The notes beneath the pieces are model-generated. The model made no database searches. It saw only the letters and a program-made list of their open reading frames with translations, and had not been told where the DNA came from. From contig JAYGEA010000144.1 of NCBI GenBank assembly GCA_046582635.1, positions 1 through 8,885 of the forward strand: 8,885 bases of DNA. The letters are read 5' to 3'. Positions 1-6,234 of this stretch are shown piece after piece; position 1 is the stretch's first letter, and each line of letters starts with the position of its first letter. Made by a program: the position numbers and the translations under genes. Origin of the DNA: GCA-2731375 sp046582635 (lineage in GTDB: Bacteria > Pseudomonadota > Alphaproteobacteria > GCA-2731375).

Positions 1-144
1 GCCCAGAAGATCCTCCAGGCCCTGAATTTGCCGGCTGATGGCGCCCGGGGTGACGTTGCGGTCACTGGCGGCTTGCAGAAAACTCAAATGATGTGCGGCG
101 GCGCGGAAGGACAAAAGGGCGAAAGTAGACGGAATTTCGACCAT
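1..144 (-). CDS. LysR-type transcriptional regulator, N-terminal fragment
   Basis: Only the first 48 codons lie in the window; the gene continues past the left edge. The start is the ATG read at 144-142. The visible protein (MVEIPSTFALLSFRAAAHH, then LSFLQAASDRNVTPGAISRQ and IQGLEDLLG) matches the winged helix-turn-helix of LysR regulators. Its pattern, a hydrophobic lead-in, LSFxxAA, VTPGAISRQI and LE-LLG, resembles the GcvA-like branch. The family binds DNA as oligomers and senses a small ligand through a C-terminal domain not seen here. The gene is divergent from the acyl-CoA dehydrogenase starting at 259, with 114 bp between them. LysR proteins often control the divergent neighbour, so that dehydrogenase is the natural candidate target; this is inference. 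No strong Shine-Dalgarno precedes the ATG. Confidence 0.85.
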   Translation of the reverse strand, partial: MVEIPSTFALLSFRAAAHHLSFLQAASDRNVTPGAISRQIQGLEDLLG

Positions 145-171
145 GCTCGATGCTTTTGGATAAAAAAAATC

Positions 172-202
172 ATTCAAAGAGGCAATTCTTATCGTTTGTC
201 AA
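172..202 (-). promoter_or_regulatory. Candidate sigma70-type promoter for the lysR-type gene
   Basis: On the minus strand an exact TTGACA is read at 202-197. A 19-nt spacer separates it from TTGAAT at 177-172, which matches four of six consensus -10 bases. It lies 28 bp upstream of the regulator ATG inside the 114-bp divergent region, where an operator shared with the acyl-CoA dehydrogenase would be expected. The spacer is long and no clear T-N11-A LysR box was singled out, so the call is tentative. Confidence 0.25.
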
Positions 203-258
203 GGCCTGGCGGTTGGCTCAAATTAGCGTCTTCAGCATCAGGATACGGGGATTTGGAC

Positions 259-2038
259 ATGAACAGCACGGCACTGGCGGAGCACATCGACGACATGGAC
301 TTGAATGATTGGGTGGCGCCCGATTGCCAGGGTCTCAATTTCTTCGACATCGATCACAGCCTGCAAGACCTGCTGAAGCTGTATCTGGATGAAAAACTGC
401 TGGCCCACATGCTGCCCCATTACCGGGAGTTGGGCGAGATCGCCGGCGGCCGCCTGGATGAACTCTCCCGCGCCTCGGACCGTCATGTCCCCGTACTCCA
501 TACCCGCAACGCCCGCGGCCTGGATGAAGACTGGATCGAATTCCATCCCGCTTATCGGGAGATGGAGCAGATTGGTTTCGGCGATTTCGGCATCCATTGC
601 ATGTCGCGCACCCCCCGGCGTTCTGGGCTGGCCGGACAAGGTGCCGCCGCTGGCCAAATACATCTTCCAGTATATTTTCGTGCAGAGCGAATTCGGCCTG
701 ATGTGCCCCATTTCGGTGACCGACACCTCCGCCCTGTTGATTGAGCGTTATGCCTCCGCCGAGACCAAGCAACGGTTCCTGCCCGGCATGTACAGCCAGG
801 ATATGAGCAAAATCCTGAAAAGCGCCCAGTTCATGACGGAAAAGACCGGCGGCTCCGATGTCTCCAACATCGAGCTGGAGGCCCGCTTGGAGGACGGCGA
901 ATGGCGTTTGTACGGCGAGAAATGGTTTTGTTCCTGCGCCGATGGCGATGTTGCCCTGTTGCTTGCCCGGCCAAAAGGTGCCGTGAAGGGCAATAACGGT
1001 TTGGCGCTGTTCGCCTTGCCCCGGCACCTGGATGACGGCAGCCGCAACAAATACCGCATCGTCCGCCTGAAAGATAAATTGGGCACCAAATCCATGGCCT
1101 CGGGCGAGATCATCTTCGACGGTGCCGTGACTTATCCGCTGGGAGAGGTTGGCGATGGTGTTAACAACGGCCTGAAACTGATGATGGATCAGGTCAACAT
1201 GTCACGGCTGTCCCATGGCGTTAGGGCCGCCGCCATGATGCGCCGCTGTCTGAACGAGGCCCTGGTGGTGGCCCGCAACCGCATTGCCTTTGGCGAGCGC
1301 ATTATCGACAAGCCGCTGCTGCGCCGCCAGTTGATGAAGCTGATGGTACCCACGGAACAAACCCTCTCCATGGCGTTGTTTCTGGGCGTGCAGTTGGAGA
1401 AGGCGGACGCCGGCGATGAACGGGCCGCGCATCTGGCCCGTATCCTGACGCCGTTGCTAAAATTCCGCTCCTGCCGGGACAACATCACCGTTGCCACGGG
1501 CGCCATGGAAGTTCGCGGCGGCAATGGCCTGATCGAGGATTGGGTCAATGCCAAACTGGTGCGCGATGCCCATATCGGCGTGTTGTGGGAAGGCACCTCC
1601 AACATCAATGCCCTGGATGTCACCACACGCGCGATTGCCAAGGTCGGCGCCCACACCACCCTGGCCCAGGCCATGCACGAAATGGTGGCCGAGACCGAAG
1701 GTCTGCCGGGTCAGTTCAAGGGCGAATTGGACAGCACCATCGACCGCGCCGTCGCCTTCGCCGAACAGGTCGCCGCGTCGGGCAACGAGCCCATGGCCCG
1801 CAAGGCGGCCGATGCCCTCTACCACATGGCCTCGGCCGTGCTGCTGGCCACCGAAGGCGCCAAATTGGGCGCCATGGGCGAGGATGCCCGCCGCCTGATC
1901 CTCTCGCGCATGGTCATGGACCACCGCCTGCGCGCCGCCGACCCCATGGCGATCGAGGAAGATAATGACGACGCTATCGCGGCGCTGTTGAGCGAGGACA
2001 AGGTGGATCTGGCCACCGCGCAAGCCCTGGCCGCCTAG
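259..2038 (+). pseudogene. AidB-like acyl-CoA dehydrogenase, frameshifted
   Basis: This is a FAD-dependent acyl-CoA dehydrogenase of the AidB-like branch. The family normally performs alpha,beta-dehydrogenation of acyl-CoAs; E. coli AidB is instead linked to the alkylation response. Reading starts at ATG 259, preceded by GGGGA at 247-251, and breaks in the six-C run 611-616, after which the original frame ends at a TGA at 742-744. Dropping one C gives a 592-residue protein reading MSRTPGVLGWPDK across the join. In that corrected protein, FMTEKTGGSDVSN (about 191-203) is the flavin/substrate loop, RLKDKLGTKSMASGE follows, and AMEVRGGNGLIED lies near the C-terminal helical bundle. LWEGTSN places a Glu at about 444, the MCAD-type base position. 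A further C-terminal helical region ends at TAG 2036-2038. It is divergent from the LysR gene and 25 bp upstream of the transporter. The lesion may be real decay, a sequencing error, or a site of +1 slippage. The family call is firm; the substrate is unknown. Confidence 0.88.
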
Positions 2039-2063
2039 AACGCCAGCGGCTACACTCGGTGGA

Positions 2064-2963
2064 ATGGAACAAGAAAAGCCGGTAACATTGCGGCGCGTTC
2101 ATGGCCTGATGCTGCTGGCCACGGCGCTCGTGGCCACGACGTTTCCCCTTGGCGCGGCGATCACTCATGATCTGGATGCCTTGGTCCTGACATTGCTGCG
2201 TTTTGCCCTCGCCGCCCTGCTGTTCTGGCCCATCGTTGTCTGGCGTTACGGCCTGCCGCTGCCCGGCTGGCGGGATTTTCTCCGCTACGCCGTGATCTCC
2301 GCCTTTTTGGTGGGCTTTTTCTGGGGCATGTTTGCGGCCCTGCGATACACCTCCGCCCTGAACACCGGCGCGATTTTTACCCTGACGCCGGCCATCGCGG
2401 CCGCTGTGTCCTATCTTTTTTTGCGGGAACGTTTGGGCCGCGCCGCGCGCCTGGCCATACCGGTGGGCATGATTGGCGCGGTCTGGGTGATCTTTCGCGG
2501 TGATCTGGATGCCTTGCTGGCCTTGCGCCTGGGCAAGGGTGACGCCATCTTCCTGGCCGCGACATTTTCAATGGGTTGTTACATGCCCCTGGTGAAAATC
2601 CTGCACCGGGGCGAGCCCATGGCGCGGATGACGCTTTGGACCCTGGTCACGGGGACCGGCTGGTTGTTGGTATTGTCCTTCGGGCGGTTGGGATCCGTTG
2701 ACTGGATGTTGGTGCCGCTGCCGGTATATGGCGGTGTGATCTATCTGGCGGTCTTCACCACGCTGATTACGTTTTTTATTTTCTAGCTCAGCACGGCCCT
2801 GATCGGCCCCACACGGGTGGTCTCCTACATTTACCTGAACCCGGCCCTGGTTCTGCTGATCGGCCTCGGCTTCGGCGAGCCGCTGCCCCCCATGGCGACC
2901 TATCCCGGCCTGGTCCTGATCGTCGGCGCCACGGTTATTTTGCAGCGGGCGCGGACCGCCTAA
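2064..2963 (+). pseudogene. EamA/DMT-family transporter with in-frame amber stop
   Basis: This is a drug/metabolite transporter superfamily (EamA) inner-membrane protein, a family that exports metabolites such as amino acids. It has about ten hydrophobic segments; the first is about residues 14-34 (GLMLLATALVATTFPLGAA). Internal hallmarks include ALRYTSALNTGAIFTLTPA after TM3 and LSTALIGPTRVVSYIYLNPA before TM9. The second is the typical second-repeat motif, but it lies after a TAG at 2784-2786 (codon 241). Ignoring that stop, the same frame runs to TAA 2961-2963 and gives 299 residues, the normal family length. The truncated product of 240 residues would lose TM9 and TM10 and is probably non-functional. 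A single C-to-T change from CAG (Gln) would explain the stop. The start at 2064 has only a GGTGGA directly abutting it, so translation initiation is unclear. Its TAA overlaps the TAG of the convergent oxidoreductase gene. Substrate unknown. Confidence 0.88.
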
Positions 2964-4129
2964 AAACCTTCGATCCGCTCCAAGGTGAACGGTTTCAGCA
3001 TCTCGGGTGTTGCGCCGCTGGTGATCAGTTCCGCCATCAGGCCGCCGATGGCGGGCGCCAGAGTGATGCCGCTGTGGGTGGCGATGAGGAAGAGGCCCTG
3101 GGCGCCAGGCAGGGCGCCGGCCAGGCTGTGGCCGTCCTCGGGGTAAGGGCGGACGCCGACGGTCAGGGCGCAATCATCCAGGCAAGCCCGGCCCGCGAAG
3201 CCCGGCAGGTAATCCTTGGCCCGGTCCAGCAGAATGCCGGCGACGTTGTGCAGATGCTCCGGCATGCTGTCCGCCTCGACCATGCCGTCGGTGTCATCGG
3301 CGCCGATTTTCAGGCCGCCGTTGAAATCGGGCAGCATGTGGATTTCCGACCCCAGGGACATGTAGAGCACATGGCGGATCAGGTGGTGCGGCAAATTCGA
3401 CGGCGTGCGCAGCAACAGCCCCGGCACCTTGCGCAAGGGAAAGCGGGCAGCGAAGCCGTCATAGCCGGTCAGGTTGCTCAACACCTCCGGCGTGGCGGGG
3501 CCGGCGGCAAGCAGGACATGTTCCGTATGCAGGGTGCCTTTGTCGGTGATCAGGCCCGTGACCTGGCCGTCATCGCGCACCACCAGGGTTTGGGCGGCGC
3601 AATCCTCGTAAACCGTGCCGCCCCGGGCACGGACCTGGTCGGCCATGAAGCGGACGAAATGGGGTGCATCCAGGCAAGGGTCGGCCATGGCGTACAACGC
3701 CTCGGCATCATCGGGGAAGTTTACATGCGGTTCCAGGGCGCCGAGCACATTTCGGTCGATCCAGGTGGCGGGATAGCCAAAGGCCGCCAGCAGGCCGGCC
3801 CGTTCCTTGGCGGCGGCATAACCGCTCGCATCTGACTTTCGCACCACGTTCAGGGATCCCGCCGGGTTCAGCCCCAGGGCCTGTTCGCCAAACTCAACCG
3901 CCAATTCGCCATAGGCGGCCAGACCGCGGGCGTTCAGGCGATGATAGTTTTCATCCGCGGTTTTCGAAGTGCCGTTAATCCAGGCGAAACTTTTGGACGA
4001 GGTGCCGCCGGCCAGCCGGCCCCGCTCCACCAGCGCCACCTTCATGCCCGCGCGGGCCAGAAAATAAGCCGCCGTCGTGCCGACGATGCCGCCGCCGATG
4101 ACGGCGATGTCATATGTTAAATCACTCAT
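2960..4129 (-). CDS. FAD-dependent oxidoreductase, DAO family
   Basis: This is a 389-residue flavoenzyme of the D-amino-acid oxidase/dehydrogenase superfamily (DadA, sarcosine and glycine oxidase relatives), which oxidises the C-N bond of small amines or amino acids. The N-terminus is a classic Rossmann FAD site: YDIAVIGGGIVGTTAAYFLA carries GxGxxG at residues 12-17, and VALVERG ends strand beta 2 with acidic Glu35 for the ribose. GGTSSKSFAWING follows. The C-terminal FAD-contact stretch is DGHSLAG, then GLFLIATHSGITLAPAIGG, then a final helix LMAELITSG. No Cys in a sarcosine-oxidase-like covalent-flavin context was recognised. The start is the ATG at 4129-4127; a GAGA lies just upstream. The gene is transcribed alone, convergent with the transporter, and its TAG overlaps the transporter TAA. 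Substrate cannot be predicted from the sequence. Confidence 0.88.
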   Translation of the reverse strand: MSDLTYDIAVIGGGIVGTTAAYFLARAGMKVALVERGRLAGGTSSKSFAWINGTSKTADENYHRLNARGLAAYGELAVEFGEQALGLNPAGSLNVVRKSDASGYAAAKERAGLLAAFGYPATWIDRNVLGALEPHVNFPDDAEALYAMADPCLDAPHFVRFMADQVRARGGTVYEDCAAQTLVVRDDGQVTGLITDKGTLHTEHVLLAAGPATPEVLSNLTGYDGFAARFPLRKVPGLLLRTPSNLPHHLIRHVLYMSLGSEIHMLPDFNGGLKIGADDTDGMVEADSMPEHLHNVAGILLDRAKDYLPGFAGRACLDDCALTVGVRPYPEDGHSLAGALPGAQGLFLIATHSGITLAPAIGGLMAELITSGATPEMLKPFTLERIEGF

Positions 4130-4170
4130 GGCGCATTTCTCTCAATTACCCGATACATAGTAAGCCTTAA

Positions 4171-4269
4171 CGTCATTGCCGGGCTCGACCCGGCAATCCA
4201 GGGTAACGGACTCATGTGCCTGCAGCCTTGGATTCACGGGTCTCCGCTTCGCTACGCCCGAGAATGACG
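4171..4269. repeat. Alphaproteobacterial palindromic intergenic repeat (REP/BIME-like)
   Basis: The element is bounded by CGTCATTGCCGGGC on the left and GCCCGAGAATGACG on the right, which are imperfect inverted copies of each other. The left half holds a perfect hairpin, TGCCGGG-CTCGA-CCCGGCA, followed by AATCCAG. The right half begins CTTGGATTC and contains CGGGTCTCCGCTTCGCTA before the closing arm. This design of two hairpins facing each other matches the abundant palindromic repeats seen between genes in many alphaproteobacteria. It fills most of the spacer between the divergent oxidoreductase and methyltransferase genes. A GTG (4216) and an ATG (4264) in frame with the methyltransferase fall inside it, but they encode repeat-derived residues rather than family sequence. 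Confidence 0.75.
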
Positions 4270-4305
4270 GAGTTTCGTGTCGAGTGCTATATACGATGCT
4301 ACAAT
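4264..4305 (+). promoter_or_regulatory. Candidate promoter for the Hen1-like methyltransferase gene
   Basis: Two overlapping -10-like sites lie close to the methyltransferase start. TATATA is at 4288-4293, with ATGACG at 4264-4269 as a weak -35 box an 18-bp spacer away and inside the repeat end. TACAAT is at 4300-4305. Use of the TACAAT site would place the transcription start near the ATG at 4312 and give a leaderless or near-leaderless mRNA, which would fit the lack of a good Shine-Dalgarno. This rests on motif resemblance only. Confidence 0.25.
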
Positions 4306-4311
4306 GGCGAC

Positions 4312-4914
4312 ATGCCCACATCCCTGCATGAAGAGCGATTGACGCTGGTTCTCGACACCTTGCGGGCCCATGGCGCGGCCAGGGTTCTGGATCTGGGTTG
4401 TGGCGAGGGGCCGCTGATGCTGGCGTTGGCGGACGATGGATTTTTTCAAAAGATCACCGGGCTGGATGTCTCCCCTTCGGCGTTGGAGACATGCCGGCGG
4501 GCGTTGGCGGCCGCGAGGGTGGCCCTGGATCGCCGGATCGCGGTGGTGAACCAATCCTTCGCCGAGGCCGACCCGAACCTGCAAGGCTACGACGCCGCCG
4601 TTTTGTTGGAGACCATTGAACATATCCCGCCCGACCGCCTCTCGAAGGTGGAGCGCGCGGTCTTCAACAGCTTTTGCCCGCGCCTGGTGGTGATCACCAC
4701 GCCGAACCAGGAATGCAATGAATTGCTGGGCGTGCCGGCCCACCGCCGGCGCCATCCGGGCCATGAATTTGAATGGACCCGGGCCAAATTCGAAAGCTGG
4801 AGCCGGGGCGTGGCCGGGCGCAATGGCTATTGCGTGGAATTCTCCGGCATCGGTTGGGCCCATCCCGCGTTCGGCGCGCCAAGCCAGATGGCGTTGTTTA
4901 TCAGGGACAGTTAA
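4312..4914 (+). CDS. Stand-alone Hen1-type 3'-terminal RNA ribose 2'-O-methyltransferase
   Basis: This 200-residue Rossmann-fold, SAM-dependent methyltransferase closely follows the Hen1 catalytic domain. Hen1 methylates the 2'-OH of the 3'-terminal ribose of RNA in a metal-dependent way, in small-RNA protection in eukaryotes and Pnkp-linked RNA repair in bacteria. SAM motif I is VLDLGCGEGPL (25-35) and motif II is ITGLDVSPSAL (48-58). The Hen1 metal signature ExxEH is present as ETIEH (100-104), followed by TTPNQECN (129-136) and RHPGHEFEWTRAKF (147-160), with His148/His151 available as the remaining ligand. SQMALF (191-196) ends the fold. Bacterial Hen1 of the Pnkp system is over 400 residues with an N-terminal ligase-activating domain; here only the catalytic part exists and no Pnkp is nearby. 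The ATG at 4312 was chosen because family-like sequence begins there; earlier starts lie in the repeat. It precedes the nitroreductase by 71 bp on the same strand. Confidence 0.8.
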   Translation: MPTSLHEERLTLVLDTLRAHGAARVLDLGCGEGPLMLALADDGFFQKITGLDVSPSALETCRRALAAARVALDRRIAVVNQSFAEADPNLQGYDAAVLLETIEHIPPDRLSKVERAVFNSFCPRLVVITTPNQECNELLGVPAHRRRHPGHEFEWTRAKFESWSRGVAGRNGYCVEFSGIGWAHPAFGAPSQMALFIRDS

Positions 4915-4970
4915 TTTGGGGCGGCGCTTGACGCCGTCGTCCCGCCACAGCAAGCTTCCGGCCAACAATT

Positions 4971-4977
4971 GAGGAGG
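4971..4977 (+). promoter_or_regulatory. Strong ribosome binding site of the nitroreductase gene
   Basis: GAGGAGG lies 8 nt before the ATG at 4986. It is embedded in CAATTGAGGA (4966-4975), which recurs at 6216-6225 in front of the E1 alpha gene at nearly the same distance from the start codon. Confidence 0.7.
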
Positions 4978-4985
4978 CTAGGCGA

Positions 4986-5657
4986 ATGGAACTGAACGAC
5001 GTCATGCGGACGACATTTTCGGCCCGCGATTACACCGGCGAGGAACTGTCCGACGCATTGATTTACGATTTGATCGAGAACGCCCGTTTCGCGCCCTCGG
5101 GCGGCAACCGCCAGGGCAACCGGGTCATCGTGGTGCGCGACCAGGGCACCCGCGATGCCCTCTCGAAACTGGCGGAGCCGGCGGCAAAGCGTTACGTGGC
5201 GCAGATAAAGGCGGGGGAGAGCCCGTGGAACGCCTGGACCCCGACGACGGTCTCGGCGGCGGAGATCGAGGCGACGCAGCCGGCGGCGATGTTGATAAAT
5301 TCCTTCAAGGACGCCTCTGTCGTGCTGGTCTTCGTGGTTGATCTGAAAGTGGTCGCCTCCATGGATCAGGATCTGGACCGTATCGGCATGATCTCCGGCG
5401 CCTCGATCTATCCCTTTGTCTGGAACGTCCTGCTGGGCGCCCGGCAGGCCGGTTTCGGCGGCACCATCACCACCCTGGCCGCGGCCCGCGAGGGGGAGCT
5501 TCAGGCATTGTTGAACATCCCCGCCGAATTCGCCGTGGCCGCCGTGGTGCCCCTGGGCAAGCCGGTCAAGCAACTGACCAAGCTAAGCCGTAAGCCGGTG
5601 GAAGAGATCGCCAACCACGAACGGTTCGACGGCCCGGCGTTGAAAAAAGGGGCTTAG
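4986..5657 (+). CDS. Nitroreductase-family FMN oxidoreductase
   Basis: This is a 223-residue member of the nitroreductase fold: homodimeric FMN proteins using NAD(P)H to reduce nitro compounds, quinones, enones or other acceptors. The N-terminal FMN-phosphate contact appears as RTTFSARDYT (8-17), matching the R-S-R-x-F/Y pattern. FAPSGGNRQGNR (35-46) is the second conserved FMN loop. A hydrophobic strand, SVVLVFVVD, precedes a central helix, GASIYPFVWNVLLGARQAGF, and GGTITTL. The C-terminal strand IPAEFAVAAVVPLGKP is the usual ending. Length is normal for the family. The start is fixed by GAGGAGG eight bases upstream. The TAG at 5655-5657 is followed only 7 nt later by the MaoC-like gene, so the two are almost surely cotranscribed. 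The physiological substrate is unknown; the neighbouring hotdog and E1 genes suggest a catabolic or CoA-linked role, which is inference. Confidence 0.87.
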   Translation: MELNDVMRTTFSARDYTGEELSDALIYDLIENARFAPSGGNRQGNRVIVVRDQGTRDALSKLAEPAAKRYVAQIKAGESPWNAWTPTTVSAAEIEATQPAAMLINSFKDASVVLVFVVDLKVVASMDQDLDRIGMISGASIYPFVWNVLLGARQAGFGGTITTLAAAREGELQALLNIPAEFAVAAVVPLGKPVKQLTKLSRKPVEEIANHERFDGPALKKGA

Positions 5658-5664
5658 CCGCGCA

Positions 5665-6144
5665 ATGGCGCACCCTAACATTACCCTGGCCAATGCCCAT
5701 GAATACATTGGCCAGGAGATCGGCCTGAGCGAATGGCTGGACATTGATCAGATGCAGGTCAATATTTTTGGCGAGGTCACCCGCTGGCCCACCTGGATGC
5801 ACAACGACCGGGACCGCGCGGCCCGGGAAAGCCCCTATGGCGGCACCATTATCCATGGCTTTTTTCTGGTCAGCCTGATCACTTATTTTGTTCGTGCCGC
5901 CGGGATCGACCCGGTCGATGGCAAGCATTCCCTGAACTACGGCATGAACAAGGTGCGCATATTGAAGCCCACGGTGATCGGCGACGGCATCCGCGTGCGC
6001 GACCGCATTGGCTTGATGGCGGTGGAGGACAAGGACGCCGGCAGCCGCCTGTTCACCACATCGCATTTGATCGAGATATCCGGTCAGGATGACCCGGCGG
6101 CCTATGTAGAGTATCTGAACTATTGGTTTCCAAACGACAGTTGA
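5665..6144 (+). CDS. MaoC-like hotdog-fold protein with altered catalytic site
   Basis: This 159-residue single-hotdog protein belongs to the MaoC/R-specific enoyl-CoA hydratase family. The opening YIGQEIGLSEWLDIDQ (14-29), the FGEVT (35-39) turn, MHNDRDRAA (45-53) and SPYGGTIIHGFFLVSLI reproduce the NodN/MaoC-dehydratase pattern of IGQE, D-Q, F-E-TGD, IHVD--RA and GGTIAHGFL. In the usual hydratase the catalytic pair is Asp and His, five residues apart. Here His46 is kept but the Asp position is Trp41 (RWPTWMH), so classic hydratase activity is doubtful. YGMNKVRILKPTVIGDGIRV matches the family strand that closes the tunnel. The start ATG lies 7 nt after the nitroreductase stop, with AAGGGG at 5647-5652 as a rather distant ribosome site. 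It could be a thioester-binding or dehydratase variant; the function is not assigned. Confidence 0.85.
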   Translation: MAHPNITLANAHEYIGQEIGLSEWLDIDQMQVNIFGEVTRWPTWMHNDRDRAARESPYGGTIIHGFFLVSLITYFVRAAGIDPVDGKHSLNYGMNKVRILKPTVIGDGIRVRDRIGLMAVEDKDAGSRLFTTSHLIEISGQDDPAAYVEYLNYWFPNDS

Positions 6145-6220
6145 AGCGGACTGTCCGCCGTCAACCTATTGCCACCGCCCCCATTCCACCGCACACTATC
6201 GCCAACAAATAAACGCAATT

Positions 6221-6226
6221 GAGGAA
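6221..6226 (+). promoter_or_regulatory. Ribosome binding site of the E1 alpha gene
   Basis: GAGGAA lies 8 nt before the ATG at 6235, inside the second copy of CAATTGAGGA. The 90-bp spacer upstream (6145-6234) holds only a short GCGGA-CTG-TCCGC hairpin at 6146-6158 without a T-tract, so transcription may continue from the MaoC-like gene. Confidence 0.6.
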
Positions 6227-6234
6227 ACCAACCC

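Noticed and set aside
335..1027. Minus-strand open frame across the dehydrogenase frameshift
   Set aside because: It is antisense to conserved dehydrogenase sequence on both sides of the lesion and has no domain features.
2784..2786. Programmed amber readthrough or pyrrolysine insertion in the transporter
   Set aside because: Neighbouring genes use TAG as a normal stop, and a simple CAG-to-TAG change explains the case; no signal for readthrough was seen.
3074..3835. Long plus-strand open frame of 253 codons antisense to the DAO oxidoreductase
   Set aside because: It is composed of low-complexity Gly/Ala/Gln/Arg sequence with no domain pattern, while the minus-strand frame shows a full FAD enzyme.
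4918..4943. Hairpin just after the methyltransferase stop (CGGCG-CTTGA-CGCCG)
   Set aside because: The stem is only about six pairs and no T-run follows, so it is not supported as an intrinsic terminator.
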